Below are positions 27,638 through 36,514 of a stretch of DNA of 64,000 nucleotides, piece by piece. The notes under the pieces are model-generated. The model saw nothing but the letters and a program-made list of their open reading frames with translations. It searched no databases and was not told the origin of the DNA. Each line of letters starts with the position of its first letter. The stretch's first letter is position 1. Made by a program: the position numbers and the translations under genes. Location: positions 62,001 to 126,000 of the forward strand of contig JALOPW010000001.1 in the NCBI GenBank assembly GCA_025453675.1. Direction: 5' to 3'. This stretch comes from Methanolinea sp. GTDB taxonomy: Archaea > Halobacteriota > Methanomicrobia > Methanomicrobiales > Methanospirillaceae.

Positions 27638-28632
27638 GAGTAGCCATTCTCGGCATGGGGTCGGTAGGCAGGGGTGTGCTGCAGATGATCGAGGAGAAGA
27701 ACCTTGGCATCACCGTCACAGCCGTGGCAGACTCAAAGAGCGCCCTTATGGACAGGGACGGTATCAGGATCGAGGAGGTGCTGGAGGCGAAGAGGATCCA
27801 CGGGTTCTGTGGTGACAAGTCCCTTGGTGCCATGGACGTGGTGACAGGGGCTGCGTACGATGTCCTGGTGGAGGTTACCCCGACGAACGCCGGCACTGGG
27901 GAGCCCGCCCTCACCCATATCCTCACCGCTATGGAGCGGGGACATCACGTGGTCACCTCGAACAAAGGCCCGATATCACGAGAGTTCTCCCGCCTCCGGT
28001 CAATTGCCGCAGAGAAGGGGGTACAGTTACGGTACGAGGCCACGGTGGGCGGGGCTATCCCCATCATACACACACTCACCCAGGGACTGGCCGGAAACAG
28101 GATCCTTGCAATATTCGGGGTTTTGAACGGGACCTGCAATTTCATCCTGACCAGGATGGCTGCTGAGGGTCTCACCTACGAGCAGGCCCTGCTGGAGGCC
28201 AGGGAGATGGGGTATGCAGAGGCCGATCCCACGTACGATGTGAAAGGTATCGATCCTGCGATTAAACTCGTGATCCTCGCGAATACGATCTGCCGGGAGA
28301 CCTTGAAACTGGAGGACGTGGAGATCACAGGGATCGATCTCCTCACCAACGATGCGCTCCGCCTTGCTGAAGAACAGCACTGCACCATCAGGCTGATCGC
28401 CGAGGCCATCCCTGACCGGGGAATTCTGCGGGTTGCCCCCAGGCTGCTGCCGATCTCACATCCCCTTGTGGTGGAGGGGACCCTCAATGCCATCACGATC
28501 GAGACGGATATGGCCGGGGAGATCACCCTTATTGGAAAAGGTGCGGGATCTGTGGAGACAGCAAGTGCCATCATCGGCGATCTCCTCTACATACGGGATG
28601 CCCATGCGGGGAGTCATTCAAAAACGACGTGA
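27634..28632 (+). CDS. hom: Homoserine dehydrogenase
   Basis: A 332-residue enzyme that reduces aspartate-semialdehyde to homoserine with NAD(P)H, on the way to threonine and methionine. It has a Rossmann GMGSVGRGV at the N-terminus, VVTSNKGPIS for the conserved catalytic Lys region, VLNGTCNFILTRM and the substrate loop GYAEADPTYDVKGIDPAIK. The C-terminal ACT domain of bacterial enzymes is absent and appears to be replaced by the overlapping upstream ACT protein. Confidence 0.96.
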   Translation: MRVAILGMGSVGRGVLQMIEEKNLGITVTAVADSKSALMDRDGIRIEEVLEAKRIHGFCGDKSLGAMDVVTGAAYDVLVEVTPTNAGTGEPALTHILTAMERGHHVVTSNKGPISREFSRLRSIAAEKGVQLRYEATVGGAIPIIHTLTQGLAGNRILAIFGVLNGTCNFILTRMAAEGLTYEQALLEAREMGYAEADPTYDVKGIDPAIKLVILANTICRETLKLEDVEITGIDLLTNDALRLAEEQHCTIRLIAEAIPDRGILRVAPRLLPISHPLVVEGTLNAITIETDMAGEITLIGKGAGSVETASAIIGDLLYIRDAHAGSHSKTT

Positions 28633-29719
28633 GTACCTGCACCTGATGCGGGCCTGCACCCTGGAACGCGGGTACTTCACGGTGACCGATATCCAGGGGG
28701 GTGTTTCGGTACCCCGGAGCACGGCCCAGGACTGGATCAACCGACTGCTTGACGAGGGGTGCGTGGTGGTCCGGGAGAGGAAGATAGGCCGCAGCCCTGC
28801 CAGGTATGCGGCAATAAGCGCGCTCCCCTCCAGTGCCTGCAGGAGGATCTTCACCACCATCGACCATGACCGGGTGGAGATCCATCATGAATGCATGAGC
28901 AGTGCCTGTGCCGCATTCTGTGCCTACCATCATTCCCATGCCGGGGGTATCCTGCAGGATATCCACAGGGATGGCACTCTTATCCGAGAGTGGGCCCGTC
29001 TTGGGTGTCAAGATGTCGATATCGGGCTGCACCCTTCGTCTGCAGTGGGGGTGGCGGGAGTGGAGAGGGAAGGGGAGGATATTGTACAGTATATCCGGTG
29101 CATCGGGGGGCCGGCGTACTCTCTCACGGACATGATGTCCCAGGCAGAGGGGGTGTGCGAGGTGAATATACAGAGATCAGGGGATATTGTTGAGGGCAGT
29201 GTCCGCACCCGTGCGCTCACTCACCTGATTATCGGCATCGATGACACCGACAGCCGGGAAGGGGGTGCCACCTTTGCTTTGGCCCTGGCCCTCCTCCAGC
29301 ACCTCGAGACCATGAAAGGAGTGCTTCCCATAGGCCACTACGTTGCCATGCTCAACCCGGGTGTGATGGAGAAGACTGCAGGCAATTCCTGCAGTTTTAT
29401 CGAGGTGGCAGTCCCGCCGGAGCTGTATGCACGTGTGCGGGACCGATCCCTCGTCTTTGTGGAGGACGAGGCGCTCTCACCGGACTGGGGGATGGCATTC
29501 AAGCAGGGATTCCGGATACCCCCGTCTCTTCGCTCTTACGGTGAGAGAGCCCGGCACGAGGTGATCACACTGGAGGAGACTGAAACGACCGCTGCGCAAC
29601 ACAACGTAGAGATATTCGGGGGACGGGGCGTCGTGGGAGCGCTTGCGGCAATCGCACTCTCAGGGCTCCCCCACGAGATCCTGCTCAGGGCTGAAGCCAG
29701 GGTGCCAGGTTCCCGTTAG
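28604..29719 (+). CDS. HTH protein with TiaS-like nucleotide-binding domain
   Basis: About 371 residues. The first 80 form a winged helix (LERGYFTVTDIQGGVSVPRS, then WINRLLDEGCVVVRERK). A Cys/His-rich segment (HHECMSSACAAFCAYHH) follows. The last 190 residues resemble the catalytic part of TiaS, tRNA-Ile2 agmatinylcytidine synthetase, with LIIGIDDTDSREGGATFAL and FGGRGVVGALAAIALSG. Archaeal TiaS proper has a different layout with a C-terminal OB-fold, so this is a paralogue of unknown function. It overlaps the end of hom by 29 bases. Starts at 28604 or 28598 are both possible. Confidence 0.7.
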   Translation: MRGVIQKRREYLHLMRACTLERGYFTVTDIQGGVSVPRSTAQDWINRLLDEGCVVVRERKIGRSPARYAAISALPSSACRRIFTTIDHDRVEIHHECMSSACAAFCAYHHSHAGGILQDIHRDGTLIREWARLGCQDVDIGLHPSSAVGVAGVEREGEDIVQYIRCIGGPAYSLTDMMSQAEGVCEVNIQRSGDIVEGSVRTRALTHLIIGIDDTDSREGGATFALALALLQHLETMKGVLPIGHYVAMLNPGVMEKTAGNSCSFIEVAVPPELYARVRDRSLVFVEDEALSPDWGMAFKQGFRIPPSLRSYGERARHEVITLEETETTAAQHNVEIFGGRGVVGALAAIALSGLPHEILLRAEARVPGSR

Positions 29720-30711
29720 CTGCTGACCGTGAGGAAAGGGATGAGGGCCAGGAGCAGGACAAGTATCACGAGAGTGATGATCACGCGCATGAGTATGGTT
29801 TTTGCAGCCATTTCCTCTCTGTAGGACCGGGGCTTTATCTGGAGAGCGATTGTTGCCACGATCCCCCCTGCCATCAGGCCTATTGCATTCTGGAGTGTGA
29901 GAATGAGTGCATTGAGGGTCCCTTCCGGGTAGAGTACAATAGAGAGGCCGCTTACGAGAGCCGGGGGCAGCAGAGCGGCAGCAACGGCGACTCCGGCGAT
30001 GCTGTCTGGGATCCCTTTTGACAGAGCAACAATGGTGGCAAAACCAAGGAATATCGCCATAATGGCATAGATGGGGCTGGAGTGTGTCCGGCTGAGTATC
30101 TCGCCAGTGATCTGCAGAGGGATAAAAAAATTGAGGATCCAGGATACGAGTAGCGAGAAGAGGATGAATGCGAGGATGAGGAACAAGATGTTGAGGACAT
30201 CACGGAGGACTCCTATGCCATTCCCGATCGCGGAATGGAGGGCAAACGAGTAGATAGGCCCGATCATCGGTGCAATCAGCATTGCCCCTATAATGATCCC
30301 CACATTGTTCAGGAAAAGGCCTACAAGGCCTACAATGCTCGCAACCGCGGCCAGGCTGAGAATATCAGCGTCCAGGCGTTCATAGGAGCTGACAGAGGCA
30401 AGGAGTTTCTCGATGGGAGAATGCTCTCTTCGTTTTTTCTCAGAATTTGGTGGTGATTCCTTCTCCTTCTTCTCATCAAAAAGCGGATAGATGGTGAAAT
30501 CAGGTGAATAGACCTCTACCAGGGTATTCTTGTCCATGTAGCCAAGGGTTACCCTGATCTTTGCCACCACCTCGTTCAGTTCCTTGTCCTCAACCATCAT
30601 GGTAAAGAGGGTCTTCTCGCCGATCACCTCCCTGAGGTGAAAGTGTCCCTGTACTACCTGAGAGAGGTTGGGAGCATCCTCGTTTTGTGCGGTGATGAGT
30701 ATCTTCTTCAT
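29716..30711 (-). CDS. DUF389 (TIGR00341) membrane protein
   Basis: A 331-residue protein. The first 90 residues are a soluble ferredoxin-like region (MKKILITAQNEDAPNLSQVV), and residues from about 125 on are membrane helices with GIIIGAMLIAPMIGPIYSFA and IAGVAVAAALLPPALVSGL, the signatures of the family. The function is unknown. The ATG at 30711 has GAGGA seven bases upstream and starts the canonical domain. The 3' end overlaps that of the TiaS-like gene by four bases, convergently. Confidence 0.9.
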   Translation of the reverse strand: MKKILITAQNEDAPNLSQVVQGHFHLREVIGEKTLFTMMVEDKELNEVVAKIRVTLGYMDKNTLVEVYSPDFTIYPLFDEKKEKESPPNSEKKRREHSPIEKLLASVSSYERLDADILSLAAVASIVGLVGLFLNNVGIIIGAMLIAPMIGPIYSFALHSAIGNGIGVLRDVLNILFLILAFILFSLLVSWILNFFIPLQITGEILSRTHSSPIYAIMAIFLGFATIVALSKGIPDSIAGVAVAAALLPPALVSGLSIVLYPEGTLNALILTLQNAIGLMAGGIVATIALQIKPRSYREEMAAKTILMRVIITLVILVLLLALIPFLTVSS

Positions 30712-30904
30712 CTCAAGTCCTCGCCTGGAACAAGCAGCCTGAAAGGATTTCATTCCGCGAGTTATGTATACCTGCCGATCACCCGCCGTGATGCCGGAAT
30801 GGAGAGCGATCCTCCGGGAGATCTCCGGTATCAAATGCGTGAATGGTTGCTGTGGAGAGGGAATGGAGTATATTTCGCAAAAGAGGAATGATTAACTCTC
30901 CGGC

Positions 30905-31831
30905 ATGCTGACAATAAAACTACTGGGAGGATTTCGTCTGGCTGTTCACGTGACCCGGGTAGATGTTCCAGGGGATCTGAAGGATATACTCTATGGATTC
31001 CAGCGGGACGAGGTGACAGAGTGCCACATCTACGGGATGCTCGCGAAATCTGTCAAGGACCCTCACAATTCCGCGGTTCTCCATAAGATGGCAGATCAGG
31101 AATTTGGGCATTCCCTGACATGGAAGCACTACACCGAAAAAGAAGCCACGCCGGTTGTGCACAGGGTCTGGTTCTACTATCTCCTCGCCCGCCTCCTGGG
31201 GTTCACCTTTGCTATCAAGCTGATGGAGAACAGGGAGAATGATGCCATTCAAAACTACCGGGATCTATCCGGCAGGATCCCCGAAGTCGAACATATCATT
31301 GCTGAAGAAGAGCAGCACGAGATGGAGATCATCGGACTCCTGGACGAAGAGAGGCTCAAGTACGTGGGTTCGATCGTTCTCGGATTGAACGATGCCCTGG
31401 TCGAGTTTACCGGAAGCCTCGCAGGGTTCACTTTTGCCCTCCAGGACCCGAGGATCATCGCTGCAGTAGGGTGTATCATGGGGGTGGCCGCCGCGCTCTC
31501 CATGGCATCATCAGAGTATCTCTCCCAGAAGTCAGAACAGGCCGGCCAGGATCCCCGAAAAGCTGCGCTTTATACGGGAAGTGCGTATATACTGACCGTT
31601 TTTATCCTCGTGATGCCGTTCCTCCTCCTGGAGAATCCGTTCATTGCACTCGTTTTCACACTCCTCTTTGCCATTGGAATCATCGTCTGTTTCACATTTT
31701 ATACCTCGGTGGCAGCGGATCTCCCGTTCTGGAAGAGGTTTGTCGAGATGGCTGCCCTCTCCCTGGGCATCGCAGGAATTTCATTCCTCATCGGCCTGCT
31801 GATCAGGGGACTTTTCAACGTGGATGTCTGA
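30905..31831 (+). CDS. Ferritin-like/VIT1-CCC1 fusion membrane protein
   Basis: A 308-residue protein. The first 150 residues are a ferritin-like (rubrerythrin-type) helical domain with acidic and His ligands: FQRDEVTECHIYGMLAK, ADQEFGHSLTWKHY and AEEEQHEMEIIGLL. A VIT1/CCC1 membrane domain follows, with VGSIVLGLNDALVEFTGSLA and SMASSEYLSQKSEQ. The family moves Fe2+ or Mn2+ out of the cytoplasm. The fused ferritin-like domain may sense or load the metal. There is no strong ribosome binding site at the ATG, so the exact start is uncertain. Confidence 0.9.
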   Translation: MLTIKLLGGFRLAVHVTRVDVPGDLKDILYGFQRDEVTECHIYGMLAKSVKDPHNSAVLHKMADQEFGHSLTWKHYTEKEATPVVHRVWFYYLLARLLGFTFAIKLMENRENDAIQNYRDLSGRIPEVEHIIAEEEQHEMEIIGLLDEERLKYVGSIVLGLNDALVEFTGSLAGFTFALQDPRIIAAVGCIMGVAAALSMASSEYLSQKSEQAGQDPRKAALYTGSAYILTVFILVMPFLLLENPFIALVFTLLFAIGIIVCFTFYTSVAADLPFWKRFVEMAALSLGIAGISFLIGLLIRGLFNVDV

Positions 31832-32002
31832 AGAAGACTCCCGGTTCCCAGGATCAAAGAGGGACGGAAAAGGGAGAAGGCAACTGGAAAAACCAGGGAC
31901 GTATCAGGGCTTCTCTTCAACCCTGCGTCGAGAAAAGAGAATTGGCTGGCATGGGGAATCCCGCATGTTATAGGGCGGATACGTAACCTGCTGCCAGCCT
32001 TA

Positions 32003-32275
32003 TTACCCTGTCTTCAATTGGTAGAGGGGTTTTCGTGCATCCCTGAAGTTGAATTTTGCCACAATGAGCCCGCTCTGCCGGAGCTTGTTCAGCGCATTGC
32101 GTATAGTCCGGGGCGAGAACGCCACCCTGCCGATTATTTCATTCAGGGTCCGCTCTTTTCCATCGCGAAGCAGCGCGAATACTGCTTTTGCCGAGGAGGG
32201 GAGGCAGTCGATGCTGGTGACCGGCCCCCTCATCTCCAGCCCGTTTGCCTGGGCCGGGGTTGATGCCAGTGTCAT
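32003..32275 (-). CDS. Winged-helix transcriptional regulator
   Basis: About 90 residues. The C-terminal 65 form a winged helix: SSAKAVFALLRDGKERTLNE, then FSPRTIRNALNKLRQSGLI. The frame is open to 32332, but the ATG at 32275 has an AGGAG box eight bases upstream, so I chose it; the ATG at 32281 is too close to that box. It is divergent from the V4R regulator gene, with about 220 bases of promoter region between them. Confidence 0.8.
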   Translation of the reverse strand: MTLASTPAQANGLEMRGPVTSIDCLPSSAKAVFALLRDGKERTLNEIIGRVAFSPRTIRNALNKLRQSGLIVAKFNFRDARKPLYQLKTG

Positions 32276-32409
32276 GCACATTTCTCCTGTGTTCACGAGA
32301 GGTTCTTTAGTCTCGCAGGCCCGGTCGCACACCCCTGGTCATTGAAGAGAGGGGGACTCCCGGAAGGCGTACCGAATGTGCCCATCAGGGTCTGTCGGCT
32401 CGCCGTATT

Positions 32410-32460
32410 GTTCGGTTGTATACGAACATTCTACTATATACGAACTATACTTATATATAC
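32410..32460 (+). promoter_or_regulatory. Promoter with repeated operator in front of the V4R regulator
   Basis: An inverted repeat GTTCG(N8)CGAAC at 32410-32427 overlaps the first of two direct repeats TATACGAAC (32419-32427 and 32437-32445), spaced 18 bp. A TATA-like TTATATATAC follows at 32451-32460, about 35 bases before the ATG at 32495. The site is suited to binding a dimeric repressor, perhaps one of the two flanking regulators. Confidence 0.55.
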
Positions 32461-32494
32461 TTTTTGCCCATACTGAGTGGTAAGATCTGATCCC

Positions 32495-33268
32495 ATGACC
32501 TCTCCCCTCCCATACCCCGATACCACTGGGCCATTCATCCAGATATTGTCCTCTGATCAGGGGCTCAAAGCCATTGACAGCCCCCTCAAGGGGAAGATCC
32601 TCGAGATGCTGCAGGAGAGGGACATGGACTTCGAAGAGATCGTCTCCAGGTCGGGGAGGGCAAAATCAACCATCTCCGCACATTTAAAAGCGCTTGCGGA
32701 GGCGGGTATCACTGCCTCGCGCCCTGATCCCGTAGATGCCAGGAGGCGGATCTTCTCCCTGAATGGCAGGATCGTGGTGCGGGCCGACGCAGGAGACGCC
32801 GAGATGCTCTGGGCGGATCGGTTCTTCCCTGATGCGCTCCCTGACGATGCGACCACCCACGATGTCTTCCGTTTCATCCTCACCTCGCTTCGCGTAAGTC
32901 TCCTGACGGAAGGGATTCGCATACATCCCATCCTGGAAAGGGCCGGAAGAAAGGCGGGCGCAGCAATATACCTAAAAGTCAGGGATTCAGACATCGTGAC
33001 GTTTCTCAACAATATTGTGGACTTCTGGGCGCGTTTCGGGCTCGGGGAGATGGACATTGAGCGACATGATCCCCTGACTGTGGTCATCCATGATTGTTTT
33101 GAATGCATGGACCTGCCCATCACAGGAAGACCCGAGTGTGCATTTGATGCAGGGGTGCTATCCGCGCTGTTCTCGGCACATTACGGGGAAAAGAAGGAAG
33201 CGGTTGAGACCCACTGCTATGCCATGGGGAGCAACCTCTGTCGGTTCGAGATCTGGAACGCCCGCTGA
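32495..33268 (+). CDS. ArsR-type HTH regulator with V4R ligand-binding domain
   Basis: A 257-residue protein. Residues 25-90 form a winged helix (LKGKILEMLQERDMDFEEIV, then AKSTISAHLKALAEAGI). The rest is a V4R domain, with GAAIYLKVRDSDIVTFLNNI and a C-terminal HCYAMGSNLCRFEIW, a potential metal or ligand-binding Cys/His end. V4R proteins bind small hydrophobic or metal ligands. The gene sits behind repeated TATACGAAC elements, which suggests autoregulation. Confidence 0.85.
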   Translation: MTSPLPYPDTTGPFIQILSSDQGLKAIDSPLKGKILEMLQERDMDFEEIVSRSGRAKSTISAHLKALAEAGITASRPDPVDARRRIFSLNGRIVVRADAGDAEMLWADRFFPDALPDDATTHDVFRFILTSLRVSLLTEGIRIHPILERAGRKAGAAIYLKVRDSDIVTFLNNIVDFWARFGLGEMDIERHDPLTVVIHDCFECMDLPITGRPECAFDAGVLSALFSAHYGEKKEAVETHCYAMGSNLCRFEIWNAR

Positions 33269-33284
33269 CCGGGCGATCCTGGCA

Positions 33285-33788
33285 TTACCCTCCTCGAGAA
33301 GCCCACTCCCTGACAAGGCCTGGCGTGAGAAGCCAGAGGAGCTCGCCGGTCCCCCTGTTTTCATGGAGTCGAATTCGGGCGATACCCCCTTTCTTGAGAA
33401 TGATCCCGCAATCAGCGCGGGCGCAGATGAGGAGGGAGACGATGGTTGAGAGCTGCGGCTCGTGGCCGACCAGTAACACACGGTTCTCTGAAGGAATCTC
33501 CCTGATCTTCTGGAGGACCGCTTCCGGTTGGGAACCAATTGAGAGTTCATCCCAGGTGTTGACATTGTCTGGTCCCCCCAGGATACCGGCTAAGATGGAT
33601 GCAGTCTCGGCCGCACGGCTGAGGGGGCTCGAAGCGATCACCGAGAACTCCATCTCCCTTCCCCTCATCCATGCCCCGATGCTGGCAATCTCTTCCCGGC
33701 CCTGTCGTGTGAGATGCCTCCCGCTGTCACCCGTGTCATCGTGATCTGCGACTCCCGCCTTTCCATGCCTGAGAATATAGAGGTCCAT
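33285..33788 (-). CDS. sixA: Histidine phosphatase, SixA-like
   Basis: A 167-residue protein of the histidine phosphatase (RHG) family. It starts MDLYILRHGKAG, with the catalytic RHG, and has ASSPLSRAAETASIL and LLVGHEPQLS, the second catalytic His. Its size and LRHGKA start match SixA, which dephosphorylates phosphohistidine in phosphorelay proteins; whether it acts on the sensor kinases here is not known. The frame is open further upstream, but the ATG at 33788 gives the normal N-terminus. Confidence 0.88.
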   Translation of the reverse strand: MDLYILRHGKAGVADHDDTGDSGRHLTRQGREEIASIGAWMRGREMEFSVIASSPLSRAAETASILAGILGGPDNVNTWDELSIGSQPEAVLQKIREIPSENRVLLVGHEPQLSTIVSLLICARADCGIILKKGGIARIRLHENRGTGELLWLLTPGLVREWASRGG

Positions 33789-34050
33789 GAGATGAGAGGT
33801 GAATGCTCCGGATAAAAATCTTCGTCTGATGTGGTGGCCAGGACATACATGTGAGAATAAAGCCAGATATCGGGGAAAAATAGATTCGCAACGAATTGCC
33901 TGAAGATTACACTGGAAAATGTGTTTGAGGAGGAAATTTCCACAGGAATCACTCAACAAAGGGGAACCAAGTCCCCCTCCCATGGAGGCGTCCTACGGAA
34001 ATGTATATGCTCTCTGCATGTGCAGGCGGGAAGGTGACACTATGTCCGGA

Positions 34051-34133
34051 TGCGAGGGAAGGGATTCGAACCCCTGAACTCCTGCGAGAATGGACCCTAA
34101 ATCCATCGCCTTTGACCGCTCGGCAACCCTCGC
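34051..34133 (-). tRNA. tRNA-Leu (anticodon UAG)
   Basis: A complete cloverleaf on the minus strand. The acceptor stem is GCGAGGG/CCCTCGC, the anticodon stem ATGGA/TCCAT with loop TTTAGGG (anticodon TAG), and the T-arm contains GGTTCGAATCC. The long variable arm is typical of class II tRNA-Leu. No CCA end is encoded and there is no intron. It decodes CUA/CUN leucine codons. Confidence 0.97.
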
Positions 34134-34303
34134 TTCCTTGATACGTGGGATTGGCTAGGGGAAAAAACATGTCACCTCCCCACCATAGAGATGCCCCCTG
34201 TTTTTGCGCGTTCGATTCTCACAGTATTGGGAATGGTTTCTTAAACAGTGAGTAAGATGACTCTTTTCCCATTTTTTTTATCTCAAAAATATTATTTTGC
34301 GCA

Positions 34304-34403
34304 ATTATTATATACGTGGAGATTGAATAGAAATGTGCCATATATGAAGGTCTGGTAACATATACCGGGCCGCAGACCTTGTCATCTCAGCACCAGCAAG
34401 GTC
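34304..34403 (+). promoter_or_regulatory. Promoter and structured leader of a small gene
   Basis: A TATA-like ATTATTATATA at about 34304-34314 precedes two overlapping hairpins. GGTCTG/CAGACC pairs 34349-34354 with 34373-34378. GACCTTG/CAAGGTC pairs 34375-34381 with 34397-34403. They share GACC (34375-34378), so only one can form at a time, which is the usual shape of a switch. Confidence 0.45.
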
Positions 34404-34431
34404 ATGGCATCCCGGCCAATGGGTGAAAAAT

Positions 34432-34611
34432 ATGGTAAGAAAAGCCATCACGGAGAAGACAGGGCATGAGGAAGCGTCTGACCGTTCGCCACCTTTCGGT
34501 CAGCACATGCCCGATGGCGACTATTCCCTCCTACGAGCGAAGATTCTTGCCAAACTGGATGATGAGGACGTACGGGATGCACTCACAAGCCTGAACGCCA
34601 GGCCTTTGTAA
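34432..34611 (+). CDS. Small hypothetical protein
   Basis: A 59-residue charged, soluble protein with a C-terminal helix, LRAKILAKLDDEDVRDALTS. It has no family I recognise. The start is supported by GGGTGA at 34421-34426, five bases before the ATG. This ribosome binding site plus the promoter and leader upstream argue that the gene is real. A hairpin follows it at 34626-34653. Confidence 0.6.
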   Translation: MVRKAITEKTGHEEASDRSPPFGQHMPDGDYSLLRAKILAKLDDEDVRDALTSLNARPL

Positions 34612-34625
34612 CTTCATATATGGTA

Positions 34626-34653
34626 TCTTTTCTGCTTTTTATGGCAGAAAAGA
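34626..34653 (+). terminator. 10-bp hairpin after the small gene
   Basis: TCTTTTCTGC (34626-34635) pairs exactly with GCAGAAAAGA (34644-34653) across an 8-nt loop rich in T. It follows the stop of the small gene by 15 bases. Confidence 0.55.
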
Positions 34654-34884
34654 GCGGACCCAGGCAATGCATGCAGCCCTGTGCCCGGGTCGCATCCAAA
34701 TGACCCTAAAAAACTCCCCTTTTCCCACTTTTATCAATAGGAACTTGCGTCTCTTTGCAGTCATCTTTGCATTCCCCAGGGCGTTCTGAAATCTGGCCTG
34801 GTGAAGCACTAGGTGGTGTTCCCTGTGAGTCTGGTAATGTTTCGGGGAGAATGAAGATAATCTCTCCGTGCAAATGACCTGATC

Positions 34885-36357
34885 ATGAAGCGGCTGGAGA
34901 CCCTGGCCATCATCGCCCATGATATGGGGGTCATCTTCGAGTTCCTGGGGGTAGTTACCCTGGTTCCCTTCCTGGTGCTCCTGATCTTTGGGGAATGGGA
35001 TATGGTGGTGCCCATGGCTTCTGTTCCCCTTACGTTCGTGGTTCTTGGTCTCCTCATCTCCCGGATACCGAGAAGGGAATTTGTGCCGCAGCTCTCGGTA
35101 GCACTTGCAGCGGTTGCCCTCATTTGGCTGGCCATTGCCGTTATCGGGAGCCTGCCGTTCGTCATCGGGCTCCACATGAGCTGGACGGACAGCATCTTCG
35201 AAGCAATGTCGGGATGGACGGGGACGGGATTTACGGCGATTGCCACGCTCGATTCCACCCCAAAAACCCTCCTTTTCTGGCGATCGTTCATGCAATGGGT
35301 AGGAGGCATAGGTGTGATCGCCTTTGGCATTGCAATGCTCTCCCGGTCCAGCCTCATGCAGCACCAGCTCTATCGGTCTGAGGGGCGATCCGAGGAGCTG
35401 ATGCCGAACGTGGTCTCCACCGGGAGGCGGATGTGGGTCATTTACCTCTTCCTCACCATCGTCTTCACCGGGATGGTGATGCTCTCGGGAATCCCCCTCT
35501 GGGATGCCCTCAACCTTGTGATGGTCAGCCTGGCCACAGGGGGTTTTTCTCTGCATGACGCCGGGATCTCTTATTACAACAATGCATTCTTAGAAGCCCT
35601 GCTTGTCCCGGTGATGCTTGCAGGGGCGCTGCCGTTCAAACTCTATTTCCTCATGTACAGGGGAAAGATCAAGCCGTTCTTCAGGGACAGGGTCGTCTGG
35701 CTCATCTTTGCCCTGGCACTCCTGGGTTCGCTCGTGGTCACACTGGACCTCCATGTCTTCAACAGCTTCCCCCTGGAGACTGCAGTGCGACAGGGGTTCT
35801 TCTGCACCGTATCCGGGCTTACCTGCACTGGTCTGCAGAACTCGAACCTCCACTGGGTGGCCGGACCCCTCATCGTAATCACCCTCCTGATGATGATCGG
35901 CGGGGCGGCCGGAAGCACTTCCGGGGGTATCAAAGCTAACCGGGTGATCCTCGGGTACGAAGGGCTGGTGTGGTGGTTCAGGCGCTTTTTTGCCAGGGGC
36001 AGGACGATGGTCCCCTTCCGGCACGAGGGGAAGGCCATTCCCCTGAGGATATCAGAGGTGGAACTCTCCAAGAATATGCTGATCATCGTCCTCTATGTCC
36101 TGACCATCTTTGTTGCCACCGTCATCGGTCTGCACCTGGCAACAACCGACTTTAAAATGCACGAGGTGGTGTTCGAGGAGGTCTCGGCCATGAGCAACGT
36201 GGGACTTGGTTTGGGATACCTTGTCCCATCGAGCCCTGCCACCACGAAATGGATCTTTATCCTGTTGATGTGGATAGGGAGGCTTGAGATCATACCTGTC
36301 CTGATCCTGGCCATGGGGCTGGTCAGGGGTTTCGAGGCGAAAGTAGCCCGGAAATAG
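34885..36357 (+). CDS. trkH: TrkH-family potassium uptake channel
   Basis: A 490-residue membrane protein of the TrkH/KtrB superfamily. It has four repeats with pore-loop filters: AMSGWTGTGFTAI, SLATGGFSLHDAG, TVSGLTCTGLQNS and EEVSAMSNVGLGLG. The second helix of the third repeat carries GGAAGSTSGGIKANR. It forms the ion channel of K+ uptake, which normally needs a TrkA/KtrA cytoplasmic subunit. None is next to it here. Confidence 0.93.
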   Translation: MKRLETLAIIAHDMGVIFEFLGVVTLVPFLVLLIFGEWDMVVPMASVPLTFVVLGLLISRIPRREFVPQLSVALAAVALIWLAIAVIGSLPFVIGLHMSWTDSIFEAMSGWTGTGFTAIATLDSTPKTLLFWRSFMQWVGGIGVIAFGIAMLSRSSLMQHQLYRSEGRSEELMPNVVSTGRRMWVIYLFLTIVFTGMVMLSGIPLWDALNLVMVSLATGGFSLHDAGISYYNNAFLEALLVPVMLAGALPFKLYFLMYRGKIKPFFRDRVVWLIFALALLGSLVVTLDLHVFNSFPLETAVRQGFFCTVSGLTCTGLQNSNLHWVAGPLIVITLLMMIGGAAGSTSGGIKANRVILGYEGLVWWFRRFFARGRTMVPFRHEGKAIPLRISEVELSKNMLIIVLYVLTIFVATVIGLHLATTDFKMHEVVFEEVSAMSNVGLGLGYLVPSSPATTKWIFILLMWIGRLEIIPVLILAMGLVRGFEAKVARK

Positions 36358-36514
36358 GAAAAACCCTCTTTTTCTCATGGAAATGAACTCTGTCCTCTGG
36401 AATCTCCATTCCGTTCATCCAATCCGAGGCTATTATTGGCCCCATTTGTTCTAAATTACCAAAAACAAAACATTATTCTTCTCCCAACACAACCACCTGT
36501 AGGTTGGCGGCCCG

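Noticed and set aside
31471-31986. A 171-codon frame on the plus strand overlapping the ferritin-VIT1 gene
   Set aside because: It is an out-of-frame shadow within a well-supported gene, with no domain and no ribosome binding site.
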